DNA of 64,000 bases, taken from the NCBI RefSeq assembly GCF_029714305.1, contig NZ_CP121647.1, positions 2,872,501-2,936,500 on the forward strand. Reading direction: 5' to 3'. The stretch is from Bradyrhizobium sp. CB3481 (GTDB taxonomy: Bacteria > Pseudomonadota > Alphaproteobacteria > Rhizobiales > Xanthobacteraceae). This document shows positions 43,271 to 52,092 of this stretch, piece by piece. Each line of letters starts with the position of its first letter. The first letter of the stretch is position 1. The notes below the pieces were generated by a model. The model saw nothing but the letters and a program-made list of their open reading frames with translations. It had not been told where the DNA came from and did not search any database. Position numbers and translations under genes: made by a program.

Positions 43271-43306
43271 TTCGCTATTGAGCAAACACGGTTCGCTCTT
43301 GGGCAA
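43271..43306 (+). promoter_or_regulatory. Paired 15-bp direct repeat upstream of xoxF
   Basis: TTCGCTATTGAGCAA (43271-43285) and TTCGCTCTTGGGCAA (43292-43306) agree at 13 of 15 bases and are 6 bp apart, a 21-bp period. The inverse complement of the pair upstream of pqqA (22370-22405) has the same consensus TTCGCTCTTGGRCAA and the same spacing. The pair ends 98 bp before the xoxF start. It is a candidate AraC-family binding site. Confidence 0.7.
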
Positions 43307-43308
43307 GT

Positions 43309-43333
43309 TTCCTATTTCGGGCCGGGATAGGAA
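43309..43333. promoter_or_regulatory. Dyad between the repeats and the xoxF start
   Basis: TTCCTAT (43309-43315) and ATAGGAA (43327-43333) form a perfect 7-bp dyad with an 11-bp centre (TTCGGGCCGGG), just 2 bp after the second repeat. It could be a second regulator's site, for example the response regulator at 37163, or a leader hairpin. Not shared with the pqqA region by eye. Confidence 0.35.
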
Positions 43334-43404
43334 TAAGGACCAACAATGGAAGAAGTGGGCCGTTTCGGCGGAAACCCAAATCTCGTATCCTGGAGGAAAC
43401 CACT

Positions 43405-45210
43405 ATGCGCAAGGTGCTATCCGCGACCTGTCTTGGCGCTATGGCGGCATTCGCCGCGGGCGCCGCCTACGGCAATGACGAGCTGATCAAGATGTCGCAG
43501 AACCCGAAGGACTGGGTTCAGCCGGCCGGCGACTACGCCAATACGCGCTATTCGAAGCTTAATCAGATCAACGCGTCGAATGTCGGCAAGCTCCAGGTTG
43601 CCTGGACCTTCTCGACCGGCGTGCTGCGCGGCCACGAGGGCGGGCCGCTGATCATTGGCAACATGATGTACGTCCACACGCCGTTCCCAAACAAGGTCTA
43701 TGCTCTTGACCTTTCGCAGGACAACAAGATCGTCTGGAAGTACGAGCCGAAGCAGGACCCGAACGTCATTCCAGTGATGTGCTGCGATACGGTGAACCGC
43801 GGCTTGGCCTATGGCGATGGCAAGATCTTCCTGCACCAGGCCGACACCACGCTGGTCGCGCTTGATGCCAAGACCGGGCAGGTGGCGTGGAGCACCAAGA
43901 ACGGCGATCCGGGCAAGGGCGCAACCGGCACGTCCGCGCCGCTCGTCGTCAAGGACAAGGTCCTGATCGGCATTTCCGGCGGCGAATTCGGCGTGCAGTG
44001 CCACGTTACTGCCTATGACCTGAAGAGCGGCAAGCAAGTATGGCGCGCCTTCTCCGAAGGACCTGATGATCAGATCATGTTCGATCCCGAGAAGACCACC
44101 GAGCACGGCAAGCCGGTCGGAAAGGATTCCAGCGTCAAGACCTGGCAGGGCGACCAATGGAAGATCGGCGGCGGCTGCACGTGGGGCTGGATGTCCTACG
44201 ATCCTTCGCTGAACCTCGTCTACTACGGGTCCGGCAATCCCTCGACCTGGAACCCGAAGCAGCGTCCGGGCGACAACAAGTGGTCGATGACCGTCTTCGC
44301 GCGCAATCCGGATACCGGCATGGCGCGCTGGGTCTATCAGATGACGCCCCATGACGAGTGGGACTATGACGGCGTCAACGAAATGATCCTGAGCGATCAG
44401 AACGTCAACGGCCAGGAGCGCAAGCTGCTGACCCATTTCGATCGCAACGGTTTGGCTTACACCATGGACCGTGCCACCGGCGAACTCCTTGTCGCCGAGA
44501 AGTACGATCCGAAGGTGAACTGGACCACTGGCGTCGACATGAACAAGAGCTCGCCGACCTATGGTCGTCCCAAGGTCGTCGATCAGTATTCGACGGAGAA
44601 GGGCGGCGAAGACAAGAACACCAAGGGGATCTGCCCGGCCGCGCTCGGCACCAAGGACGAGCAGCCGGCAGCCTATTCGCCGGACACCCAGTTGTTCTAC
44701 GTGCCGACCAACCACGTCTGCATGGACTATGAGCCGTTCAAGGTGAGCTACACCGCGGGTCAGCCCTACGTCGGCGCGACACTCTCGATGTATCCACCTC
44801 AGGGCGAGAGTCACATGGGCAACTTCATTGCCTGGGACGGCAAGACCGGCAAGATCGTCTGGTCGAACAAGGAGCAGTTCTCGGTGTGGTCGGGAGCGCT
44901 CGCAACGGCTGGCGGCGTGGTGTTCTATGGAACGCTGGAAGGCTATCTGAAGGCAGTCGATGCCAAGACTGGCAAGGAACTTTACAAGTTCAAGACCCCG
45001 TCCGGCATCATCGGCAACGTCACGACCTATGAGCAGGGCGGCAAGCAGTATGTGGCCGTGCTGTCCGGCGTTGGCGGTTGGGCGGGCATCGGCCTTGCCG
45101 CAGGTCTGACCGATCCGACCGCGGGCCTCGGCGCCGTCGGTGGCTACGCCGCGCTGAGCAACTACACGGCACTCGGTGGCACGCTCACAGTGTTCGCGCT
45201 GCCGCAGTAA
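43405..45210 (+). CDS. xoxF: Lanthanide-dependent methanol dehydrogenase XoxF (PQQ quinoprotein)
   Basis: A 601-residue periplasmic quinoprotein with signal peptide [23 protein letters not shown]. It carries the adjacent-cysteine disulfide [10 protein letters not shown] (Cys126-Cys127) and metal ligands Glu194 (SGGEFG) and Asn278 (GSGNPSTW). The catalytic Asp320 is followed by Asp322 in [10 protein letters not shown]. The Asp two residues after the catalytic one marks XoxF and lanthanide binding; calcium MxaF has Ala there. It oxidises methanol to formaldehyde or formate and passes electrons to XoxG. No MxaI small subunit gene is near. GGAGGAAA precedes the start. Confidence 0.97.
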   Translation: MRKVLSATCLGAMAAFAAGAAYGNDELIKMSQNPKDWVQPAGDYANTRYSKLNQINASNVGKLQVAWTFSTGVLRGHEGGPLIIGNMMYVHTPFPNKVYALDLSQDNKIVWKYEPKQDPNVIPVMCCDTVNRGLAYGDGKIFLHQADTTLVALDAKTGQVAWSTKNGDPGKGATGTSAPLVVKDKVLIGISGGEFGVQCHVTAYDLKSGKQVWRAFSEGPDDQIMFDPEKTTEHGKPVGKDSSVKTWQGDQWKIGGGCTWGWMSYDPSLNLVYYGSGNPSTWNPKQRPGDNKWSMTVFARNPDTGMARWVYQMTPHDEWDYDGVNEMILSDQNVNGQERKLLTHFDRNGLAYTMDRATGELLVAEKYDPKVNWTTGVDMNKSSPTYGRPKVVDQYSTEKGGEDKNTKGICPAALGTKDEQPAAYSPDTQLFYVPTNHVCMDYEPFKVSYTAGQPYVGATLSMYPPQGESHMGNFIAWDGKTGKIVWSNKEQFSVWSGALATAGGVVFYGTLEGYLKAVDAKTGKELYKFKTPSGIIGNVTTYEQGGKQYVAVLSGVGGWAGIGLAAGLTDPTAGLGAVGGYAALSNYTALGGTLTVFALPQ

Positions 45211-45226
45211 AGCAGGACCACCTCGT

Positions 45227-45252
45227 CCGGCGCGTGGCTCGCCACGCGCCGG
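45227..45252 (+). terminator. Hairpin between xoxF and xoxG
   Basis: CCGGCGCGTGG (45227-45237) and CCACGCGCCGG (45242-45252) make a perfect 11-bp stem with a CTCG loop, 16 bp after the xoxF stop and 31 bp before the xoxG start. No U-run follows. It probably protects the abundant xoxF message and reduces read-through into xoxG. Confidence 0.65.
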
Positions 45253-45283
45253 TTGATCTAGATCTGTTATCGAGGATGAGCTC

Positions 45284-45799
45284 TTGCGTAAAATCTGGTT
45301 GATTGCAGCCACTCTCGTGCTCGTGGCGCCCGGAAGAATTGCCTTTGCGGAGGCGTCTGATCCGACCGCCGTGAAGTCCGAGGATGGCAAATATCTCGAC
45401 AAGGAAGGCAACCCGACTTTCAAGGTCGCGGCCGACGGAACGGTCGATTGGTACACCTACTCCGGCTACCGCCGCTATCACTCCGAATGCCACGTCTGCC
45501 ACGGGCCTGACGGGATGGGATCGACTTACGCGCCGGCGTTGCAGCAATCGCTGAAGACGATGAGTTACGGCGATTTCCTCGGGGTCGTCGCTAGCGGCCG
45601 CAAAAACGTCAACACCGCGCAAGAGAGCGTCATGCCGGCGTTTGGCGATAATCCGAATGTCGCCTGCTACATGGACGACCTCTACGTCTACCTGCGTGCC
45701 CGTGCCTATGACGCGGTCGGCCGCGTGCGGCCCGCCAAGCGTGAAGAGAAACCCGACGCCTATACTGAGGCGGAAAAAGCCTGCATGGGGGCCAAATGA
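45284..45799 (+). CDS. xoxG: Cytochrome c XoxG, electron acceptor of XoxF; TTG start
   Basis: A 171-residue periplasmic monoheme cytochrome c with signal peptide MRKIWLIAATLVLVAPGRIAFAE. The heme site CHVCH is at Cys69-Cys72-His73 and the likely axial Met117 is in SVMPAFGD. The length and the extra N- and C-terminal segments fit XoxG/cytochrome cL. The start is TTG at 45284 with AGGA seven bases upstream; no in-frame ATG gives a complete signal peptide. It takes electrons from XoxF PQQ and passes them towards a terminal oxidase. Confidence 0.93.
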   Translation: MRKIWLIAATLVLVAPGRIAFAEASDPTAVKSEDGKYLDKEGNPTFKVAADGTVDWYTYSGYRRYHSECHVCHGPDGMGSTYAPALQQSLKTMSYGDFLGVVASGRKNVNTAQESVMPAFGDNPNVACYMDDLYVYLRARAYDAVGRVRPAKREEKPDAYTEAEKACMGAK

Positions 45800-45872
45800 T
45801 CATGCCGAACATCCGGGGCGTGTATTTCGGTTCGTCCATGCATCGGCTTGAAAAGCAAATGTGGAGCCTACG

Positions 45873-46979
45873 ATGAAGACCCGCGCTGCAGTCGCGTTCG
45901 AAGCGAAGAAACCTCTTGAGATCGTCGAACTCGATCTGGAAGGCCCGAAGGCTGGTGAGGTGCTCGTCGAGATAAAGGCGACCGGCATCTGCCACACCGA
46001 CGCCTACACGCTCGATGGATTCGACAGTGAAGGAATCTTTCCATCGATCCTCGGTCATGAGGGCGCCGGCATCGTCCGCGAGGTCGGGCCAGGCGTAACC
46101 TCCGTGAAAGCCGGCGATCACGTGATTCCGCTCTACACCCCGGAATGCCGCCAGTGCAAAAGCTGCCTGAGCCAGAAGACGAATCTCTGCACCGCGATCC
46201 GCGCCACCCAGGGCAAGGGGCTGATGCCGGACGGCACCTCGCGCTTCAGCTACAAGGGCAAGCCGATCTACCACTACATGGGCTGCTCGACATTCTCGAA
46301 CTTCACCGTGCTGCCGGAAATCGCGGTGGCGAAGATTCGCGAGGACGCGCCCTTCGACAAGAGCTGCTACATCGGTTGCGGGGTGACGACGGGGGTTGGC
46401 GCCGTCGTGAACACCGCCAAGGTGACACCGGGCGCCAATGTCGTCGTGTTCGGTCTCGGCGGCATCGGGCTCAACGTCATCCAGGGCGCCAAGATGGTGG
46501 GCGCCGACAAGATCGTCGGCGTCGACATCAACGATGCAAAGGAAGATTGGGGCCGCCGCTTCGGCATGACCCATTTCGTCAACCCGACGAAGGTCAGCGA
46601 CATCGTCCAGCATCTGGTCGGGCTCACCGACGGTGGCGCGGACTACACGTTCGACTGCACCGGCAACACCAACGTGATGCGGCAGGCCCTCGAAGCCTGC
46701 CATCGCGGCTGGGGCGTCTCGGTCATCATCGGCGTCGCGGAGTCGGGCAAGGAGATCGCAACCCGCCCGTTCCAGCTCGTGACCGGCCGCGTCTGGAAGG
46801 GCACGGCGTTCGGCGGCGCGCGCGGCCGCACCGACGTGCCGAAGATCGTCGACTGGTACATGAACGGAAAAATCGAGATCGATCCGATGATCACGCATGT
46901 CCTCAAGCTGGAAGAGATTAACCAGGGGTTCGATCTCATGCACCAGGGCAAGTCGATCCGCTCGGTAGTCGTGTTCTGA
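45873..46979 (+). CDS. S-(hydroxymethyl)glutathione dehydrogenase / class III alcohol dehydrogenase
   Basis: A 368-residue zinc NAD-dependent dehydrogenase (FlhA/AdhC/FrmA family). Catalytic zinc ligands are Cys40 (TGICHTD), His62-Glu63 (GHEGAG) and a later Cys in YIGCGVTTG. The structural zinc is held by Cys92, 95, 98 and 106 ([17 protein letters not shown]), and the Rossmann motif is [17 protein letters not shown]. It oxidises the formaldehyde-glutathione adduct to S-formylglutathione. It follows xoxG by 73 bp and precedes gfa by 34 bp in the same direction. The start at 45873 follows GGAG. Confidence 0.96.
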   Translation: MKTRAAVAFEAKKPLEIVELDLEGPKAGEVLVEIKATGICHTDAYTLDGFDSEGIFPSILGHEGAGIVREVGPGVTSVKAGDHVIPLYTPECRQCKSCLSQKTNLCTAIRATQGKGLMPDGTSRFSYKGKPIYHYMGCSTFSNFTVLPEIAVAKIREDAPFDKSCYIGCGVTTGVGAVVNTAKVTPGANVVVFGLGGIGLNVIQGAKMVGADKIVGVDINDAKEDWGRRFGMTHFVNPTKVSDIVQHLVGLTDGGADYTFDCTGNTNVMRQALEACHRGWGVSVIIGVAESGKEIATRPFQLVTGRVWKGTAFGGARGRTDVPKIVDWYMNGKIEIDPMITHVLKLEEINQGFDLMHQGKSIRSVVVF

Positions 46980-47013
46980 ATAAGGGAACGTCAAACACAA
47001 GGAGGATAGGCCC

Positions 47014-47583
47014 ATGACTGTTCATATCCACCCATCGGTCGACAGCGGCGTCAAGCAGGGGTCTGGCAATTTCGCCGGCGGCACCCTTGTTTGCAAATGC
47101 ACGGACAGGCCGGTCAAGGTCGCCATCAAGGGCGACGTTGCCCATAACCATGCTTGCGGCTGCACCAAATGCTGGAAGCCCTCGGGGGCGACCTTCTCCG
47201 TCGTCGCGGTCGTGCCGCGCGACAATGTGACGGTGATGGAGAATGGCGACAAGCTACAGGTCGTCGATCCCGCGGCGGTGATCCAGCGCTATGCCTGCAA
47301 GGCGTGCGGCACTCACATGTACGGCCGGATCGAGAACACCGGTCATCCCTTCTACGGTCTTGATTTCATCCATCCTGAACTATTCCAGGAAGGTGGATGG
47401 GCCGCACCAGGTTTCGCCGCCTTTGTGTCGTCCGTGCTGGAATCCGGCGTCCAGCCGGGCGAGATGGCTGGAATCCGGGCGAGGCTGAAGGAACTCGGGC
47501 TGGAGCCGTATGACTGCCTGTCGCCGCCATTGATGGACGCGATCTCGAGCCACGTGGCGAAGTCCAAGGCCAAAGCAGCCTAG
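47014..47583 (+). CDS. gfa: S-(hydroxymethyl)glutathione synthase (glutathione-dependent formaldehyde-activating enzyme)
   Basis: A 189-residue zinc protein. Zinc cysteines are in VCKC (Cys27, Cys29), CGCTKC (Cys48, Cys50, Cys53) and CKACG (Cys95, Cys98), the Gfa/CENP-V pattern. The [19 protein letters not shown] start and [25 protein letters not shown] end are typical of true Gfa. It speeds condensation of formaldehyde with glutathione, the entry to the AdhC-FghA route. It is the last gene of the xoxF-xoxG-adhC-gfa direction, closed by a terminator. Confidence 0.95.
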   Translation: MTVHIHPSVDSGVKQGSGNFAGGTLVCKCTDRPVKVAIKGDVAHNHACGCTKCWKPSGATFSVVAVVPRDNVTVMENGDKLQVVDPAAVIQRYACKACGTHMYGRIENTGHPFYGLDFIHPELFQEGGWAAPGFAAFVSSVLESGVQPGEMAGIRARLKELGLEPYDCLSPPLMDAISSHVAKSKAKAA

Positions 47584-48025
47584 CGAGGCTACTTGAACGA
47601 CACAGCTTGAAGAGGGCGCGGAGCCGATCCTCCGCGCTTTCTTGCGCCGATGGCCCGCACCATCGGCGGAACTCGGCCATGGCCGACGGTGCGGTGCTGA
47701 CCGCCTAAACAAAATATCGAAAACAACCCCATGCACAGTAGCCGTCAAGGGGCGGCATAGCAGGCGATCGACCAAACGCCAGTCGAACTCCAGCGGCTCT
47801 GCGCCATGACCGTCGCGCCATTGGCGGCATCGAAATCCGCTATAGTGCGCCCGTGTAGCCAAGCTATCCGGATCCAGTTGCTGCGCGTCCTTACTTGACC
47901 GATCGTCTGATTTTGCATGCTGCGCCGCGATGCGGCCGGCGCTGAGGGTGTTGACCCACCGCGCGGTTCCCTTCTATGGACGAGGTCGCCCGACTGCAGA
48001 CTGTCCTCAGCAAAGGATTTCCACG
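47584..48025. other. Intergenic region after gfa, no gene supported
   Basis: A 442-bp gap with the gfa terminator at its start. A run AAAATATCGAAAACAACCCC near 47710 resembles sequence I associate with repeated non-coding elements of Bradyrhizobium. The rest has no ORF with a ribosome site and family support. The promoter of the XylX-like gene must lie in its last part. Confidence 0.45.
47616..47643 (+). terminator. Rho-independent terminator after gfa
   Basis: GCGCGGAG (47616-47623) pairs perfectly with CTCCGCGC (47630-47637) around CCGATC and is followed at once by TTTCTT. It closes the xoxF-xoxG-adhC-gfa transcription unit, 33 bp after the gfa stop. Confidence 0.8.
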
Positions 48026-49207
48026 ATGCCCATCACCACGGACGCCACTTATATTCTGCCCGAGGATTCCGCTGGCGCCGCGCTGATGGGGCGGATCTGG
48101 CGTCCCGATCTGGCTGGCCCGTCGGTGGTGGCAATCCGCCAGGAGGGCGTTTTCGACGTCACCGATGAATTCCCGACCGCCAGCCAATTGGCGGCCGCCG
48201 CCGATCCGGCCAAGGCGCTCCGCGCGGCGCGCGGTGAGCGGGTCGGCGCGCTGCAGGATCTCCTGAACAACACGCCGCCGGACACCCGCGATCCGACCAA
48301 GCCATGGCTGCTGGCCCCGATCGACCTGCAGGTGATCAAGGCGGCCGGCGTCACATTCGCCGTGTCGATGCTGGAGCGCGTCATCGAGGAGCGGGCGCGC
48401 GGCAATCCCGATTCGGCGGAAGCGATCCGCGCCGAAGTGACGCGGATTGTCGGCACCGACCTGTCGCAGTTGAAGCCGGGCTCGGCCGAAGCACAGCATG
48501 TCAAGGACGTGCTGGTCTCCCAGAATGCCTGGAGCCAGTATCTCGAAGTCGGGATCGGTCCGGATGCCGAGGTGTTCACCAAGGCACCCGTTCTTTCCGC
48601 CGTCGGCACCTGCGTCGATGCGGGACTGCATCCAAAATCGACTTGGAATAATCCGGAGCCGGAGGTGGTGCTGGTGGTGACGAGCGACGGCCGTATCGTC
48701 GGCGCGACGCTCGGCAATGACGTCAATCTGCGCGACTTCGAGGGTCGCTCGGCGCTGCTGCTGTCCAAGGCCAAGGACAACAACGCCTCCTGCGCCATCG
48801 GGCCGTTCGTGCGGTTCTTCGATGAAGGCTTCACGCTCGACGACATCAGGAAGATGGAGATCACGCTGGAGGTGAAGGGGCCGGAAGGCTTTGTCCTGCA
48901 CGGCGCATCCTCGCTGACCCAGATCAGCCGCGATCCCGCCGACATCGTCGGGCAGACCATCAACGAGAACCATCAATATCCCGATGGCTTCGTGTTGTTC
49001 CTCGGCACCATGTTCGCCCCGATCCAGGACCGTTTCGCGAAGGGGCAGGGCTTCACGCACGTCGAGAATGATCTGGTGACGGTCGCGACGCCGAAGCTCG
49101 GCCGGCTGACCAACCGCATGCGTCACAGCGGCGATTGCGAGCCCTGGAAGTTCGGCCTGACCGAGCTGTTCGCCGCCTTGATGCGCCGCAAGGGTGCCGG
49201 GCGATAA
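48026..49207 (+). CDS. XylX-like 2-keto-3-deoxy-D-xylonate (pentonate) dehydratase, FAH family
   Basis: A 393-residue enzyme of the fumarylacetoacetate hydrolase superfamily. It follows Caulobacter XylX through most of its length: LAPIDLQVIKAAGVTFAVSMLERVIEERARG, WSQYLEVGIGPDAEVFTKAPVLS, NNPEPEVVLVV, GNDVNLRDFEGRSALLLSKAKDNNASCAIGPF and QYPDGFVLFLGTMFAPIQDR. XylX dehydrates 2-keto-3-deoxy-xylonate to 2-oxoglutarate semialdehyde in the Weimberg pathway; the arabonate analogue is possible. AAAGGA precedes the ATG at 48026. It is followed 18 bp later by an oxidoreductase gene. Confidence 0.87.
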   Translation: MPITTDATYILPEDSAGAALMGRIWRPDLAGPSVVAIRQEGVFDVTDEFPTASQLAAAADPAKALRAARGERVGALQDLLNNTPPDTRDPTKPWLLAPIDLQVIKAAGVTFAVSMLERVIEERARGNPDSAEAIRAEVTRIVGTDLSQLKPGSAEAQHVKDVLVSQNAWSQYLEVGIGPDAEVFTKAPVLSAVGTCVDAGLHPKSTWNNPEPEVVLVVTSDGRIVGATLGNDVNLRDFEGRSALLLSKAKDNNASCAIGPFVRFFDEGFTLDDIRKMEITLEVKGPEGFVLHGASSLTQISRDPADIVGQTINENHQYPDGFVLFLGTMFAPIQDRFAKGQGFTHVENDLVTVATPKLGRLTNRMRHSGDCEPWKFGLTELFAALMRRKGAGR

Positions 49208-49225
49208 GCGGGAGGCGTTCCGAGC

Positions 49226-50395
49226 ATGGCGAAAATCAGGATCGGCCTCGTCGGCTGCGGCTTCGTGTCCGAGCTGCACATGCACGCCTACCAGCGCGTT
49301 TACGGCGTGAATGTCGAAGTCCGGGCGGTCGCGGCGAGAGGCGATCATGTGGTCGAGTTCGCGCGCCGTCACCAGATCGCGACGGCGTATCGCAGCTTTG
49401 GTGACCTGATCGCCGACGCTGAGATCGACGTCATCGACATCTGCACGCCACCCAATCTGCACGCGTCGATGATCGTTGGCGCCATGCAGGCCGGCAAGCA
49501 TGTGATCTGCGAAAAGCCGTTCGCCGGTTATTTCGGGCGCGATGGCGACATGGCGCCGATCGGCAAGCATGTGCCGAAGGCGTTGATGTACGAGCGGGTG
49601 CTGGAGGAGATGGAAGCAACCCGCGCGGCGATCGCAAAGACTGGCATGCTCTTCATGTATGCGGAGGATTGGATCTACGCGCCGGCGATCACCAAGACGG
49701 CCGAGATGCTGAGAGCCACCAAGGACAAGGTCCTGTTCATGAAGGGCGAGGAGAGCCACTCCGGCTCGCATGCGGCGCACGCCGCGCAATGGGCGATGAC
49801 CGGCGGCGGCTCGCTGATCCGGATGGGATGCCATCCGCTTTCGGCCGTGCTCTATCTCAAGCAGGTCGAGGCCACGGCGCGCGGTGAGACGATTGGCGTT
49901 ACCGGCGTCACCTGCGACGTCGGCAATGTGGCGGCGTGCCTGCGTCCGGATGAGCGCGGCGTCATCAAGTCAAACCCGGTCGACGTCGAAGACTGGGGCG
50001 TGCTGACGGTCACTTTCTCCGACGGCACCAAGGCGACGGTGTTTTCCGGCGACATGATCGCAGGCGGCGTGCGCAATCTGATCGAGACCTATACCAGCGG
50101 CGGCGCCCTGTTTGCCAACATCACGCCGAACACGCACATGATGAGCTATCAGACCAGCGAGGAGAAGCTCGCCAGCGTCTACATCACCGAGAAGGTCGAC
50201 CGCAAAACCGGCTGGCAGTATGTCTGCCTCGAAGAGGAATGGACGCGCGGCTACACGCAGGAAATCCAGGACTTTATGGAATGCGTCGCCACGGGCCGGC
50301 AACCGCTTTCGGATCTGGCGCTGGCCTTCGAGACGATCAGGGTGAATTACGCGGGGTATTGGGCGGCGGAGGAGGGCAGGCGCGTTGCGCTGTGA
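49226..50395 (+). CDS. Gfo/Idh/MocA-family oxidoreductase
   Basis: A 389-residue NAD(P)-dependent dehydrogenase. The Rossmann start is IRIGLVGCGFVSELHMHAY, the NAD-pocket motif is DICTPPNLHASMIVGAMQAGKHVICEKPFAG (Lys of EKP), and the C-terminal domain has GGGSLIRMGCHPLSAVLYLK with a likely catalytic His and MGCH. It is longer than most members because of an insertion after EKPFAGYFGRDGD. It is 18 bp downstream of the XylX-like gene, so it likely oxidises a sugar or sugar acid in the same route. Substrate unknown. Confidence 0.85.
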   Translation: MAKIRIGLVGCGFVSELHMHAYQRVYGVNVEVRAVAARGDHVVEFARRHQIATAYRSFGDLIADAEIDVIDICTPPNLHASMIVGAMQAGKHVICEKPFAGYFGRDGDMAPIGKHVPKALMYERVLEEMEATRAAIAKTGMLFMYAEDWIYAPAITKTAEMLRATKDKVLFMKGEESHSGSHAAHAAQWAMTGGGSLIRMGCHPLSAVLYLKQVEATARGETIGVTGVTCDVGNVAACLRPDERGVIKSNPVDVEDWGVLTVTFSDGTKATVFSGDMIAGGVRNLIETYTSGGALFANITPNTHMMSYQTSEEKLASVYITEKVDRKTGWQYVCLEEEWTRGYTQEIQDFMECVATGRQPLSDLALAFETIRVNYAGYWAAEEGRRVAL

Positions 50396-50410
50396 GGGCG
50401 CTGTCGGTGG

Positions 50411-50530
50411 CCTCGTGGTTCGAGACGCGCGGCGTGGCCGCGCTCCTCACCATGAGGGTCTGGCAGCTTGCGCGATGGGAGACCTCATCCTGAGGAGCAT
50501 CGCGAAAGCGATGCGTCTCGAAGGATGAAG
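50411..50530. repeat. Pair of dispersed palindromic repeat units (Bradyrhizobium type)
   Basis: Two related imperfect palindromes lie in the gap after the oxidoreductase. One is at 50411-50457 (begins CCTCGTGGTTCGAGACGCGC, ends CTCACCATGAGG) and one at 50483-50530 (begins CCTCATCCTGAGGAGC, then ATCGCGAAAGCGAT, then GTCTCGAAGGATGAAG). I recognise this CCTCATCCTGAGGAG / TCTCGAAGGATGAGG pattern as a high-copy intergenic element in Bradyrhizobium and relatives. It can form long hairpins on either strand. Confidence 0.75.
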
Positions 50531-50545
50531 CCTCGAACCGTAAGC

Positions 50546-51856
50546 CTAAGCCGCGTACACCGACGATTTCGGCAGCGGGAAGACCGGGTCCTGCGTCCTG
50601 ATGCTGGTCGGCCAGACCACTGAAATATGCTCGCCGGCATTTTGCATCACGACGGGGGTCGAGCGCTCGTTCTGGCCGGAGAGCGGCGTGCCGGGCCGAT
50701 AGAATTTTACGCCGTAGCCCTGGATGGTGCCGCCCACGGGGATATCGACGTCGAGCGCCGCCTTGCGGACCGCTTCGGGATCGAAGCCGCCGTATTTCTC
50801 CTTGGCGACGGGCAGCACGTTGTTGAGCAGGACCCAGGTCTGGTTGAAGCCCATCGAACAGTGCGGCGGCACATCCGTCGCGCTGGTCTTCTCCTTGTAA
50901 CGCGCCACCATGGTCTTGGTGAGATCGCCGATGCCGGGCGCGAGCTTGGCAGGATCGAGCAGTTGTGCCGGCACCGGATCGATGTTGCAGAAATTGTCGA
51001 TGTCGGCGGCGAAGGTTGCCCGCAGCTTGTCGAGCTGGCTGTAGCCCGCGCCGGCGCCGAACAGCATCTTGAACTTGAGGCCGTTCTCGCGAGCCTGGCG
51101 CAGGAACAGGGTGATGTCGGGATTGTATCCCGCATGCGAGATCACGTCGGCCCGTGCGCGCTTGATCTTGGTCACCAAGACCGAAAGGTCGGGCGCAGAC
51201 GCCGAATAACCTTCCTTGAGCACGACCTGCAGCCCTGCCTCCTTGGCATAGGCTTCATCAGCGGCGGCAACGCCGACGCCGTAGGGACCGTCCTCGTGGA
51301 TCAGCGCGACCTTGACCTCCTTCGGCTCCATGCCGAGCTTGGCCTTGGCGTGCTCGTTGAGGAAGCTCGCAAACGCCTGGCCGTACTGATCGGAATGAAT
51401 CTGCGCGCGGAAGACGTATTGCAGGTTCTTGTCCTTGAACACGGCGGTCGAAACCGCGGTCGTGATCCAGAGGATCTTCTTCTGCTGCTCGACCTTGGCT
51501 GCGAGCGGTACGGCGTGCGAACTCGCATAGACGCCGTTGATGATATCGATCTTCTCCTGATCGATCAGGCGATTGGCTTCATTGATCGCAACGTCGGGCT
51601 TGCTCTGCGAGTCGGCGGCGACAGGAGCGACCTTGTACTTGCCGCCGATGCCGCCTTTTTCGTTGACGAGATCGATGGCAATCTGCGCGCCGATCGAGGA
51701 GGCGACCGATCCGCCGGCGGCAAAGGGGCCGGTCAGGTCGTAGATCAGGCCGATGCGTACCGTCTCGGCTTGCGCCTGCGCGCGTCTCCAATCGAGGGTG
51801 AAAGCGGCGGCGGCAGCCGCGGAAGTCTTCAGCAGCGTCCTGCGTGAAGTCGACAT
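50546..51856 (-). CDS. Tat-exported branched-chain amino acid-type ABC binding protein (orphan)
   Basis: A 436-residue periplasmic protein of the LivJ-like type I family. The N-terminus STSRRTLLKTSAAAAAAFTLDWRRAQAQ is a twin-arginine signal. The core reads VRIGLIYDLTGPFAAGGSVASSIGAQIAIDLVNEKGGIGGKYKVAPVAADSQSKPDVAINEANRLIDQEKIDIINGVYASSHA. It probably binds an amide, amino acid or aromatic acid. No permease or ATPase genes adjoin it, so its transporter is elsewhere. GGGAGGAAA precedes the ATG at 51856. Confidence 0.88.
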   Translation of the reverse strand: MSTSRRTLLKTSAAAAAAFTLDWRRAQAQAETVRIGLIYDLTGPFAAGGSVASSIGAQIAIDLVNEKGGIGGKYKVAPVAADSQSKPDVAINEANRLIDQEKIDIINGVYASSHAVPLAAKVEQQKKILWITTAVSTAVFKDKNLQYVFRAQIHSDQYGQAFASFLNEHAKAKLGMEPKEVKVALIHEDGPYGVGVAAADEAYAKEAGLQVVLKEGYSASAPDLSVLVTKIKRARADVISHAGYNPDITLFLRQARENGLKFKMLFGAGAGYSQLDKLRATFAADIDNFCNIDPVPAQLLDPAKLAPGIGDLTKTMVARYKEKTSATDVPPHCSMGFNQTWVLLNNVLPVAKEKYGGFDPEAVRKAALDVDIPVGGTIQGYGVKFYRPGTPLSGQNERSTPVVMQNAGEHISVVWPTSIRTQDPVFPLPKSSVYAA

Positions 51857-52092
51857 CGTGTTTCCTCCCACTGGTTTTTTATTATCGCCGGGACCGGTTC
51901 TGCCGGTTTTCGGTCAAGTATTTGGACAATGCGGAAGGAAGTCAACCAGCGCCGGGCTCACGGGGCGGCGGTGGAATGCGCTGCGAAGCAGGCAGGCCCA
52001 TCAACTAAAGTCGGATGGCGCGCGGAAGCGCCACCCAATCGTCGCAACACGAAGAAAGCCGTGCGTGTGCCGGAGATTTCGCACGCCGCCTA

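Larger units (their letters stand above)
42988..43404. promoter_or_regulatory. Divergent AraC-xoxF regulatory region
   Basis: A 417-bp non-coding region holding the control sites for xoxF and probably the AraC gene. The clearest elements are the paired repeats at 43271-43306 and the dyad at 43309-43333. It also has several TTGACA-like hexamers at about 43068 and 43113 whose -10 partners I cannot fix. The xoxF ribosome site is GGAGGAAA, ending 6 bp before the ATG. No small ORF here looks real. Confidence 0.65.

Noticed and set aside
43417..45456. A 679-codon open frame antisense to xoxF and the start of xoxG
   Set aside because: High GC and strong codon bias in xoxF keep the opposite strand open. 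The translation has no family features and no ribosome site.
47891..49834. A 647-codon antisense frame across the XylX-like and oxidoreductase genes
   Set aside because: It overlaps two well-supported genes completely, and its His/Arg/Asp-rich composition is typical of shadow frames.
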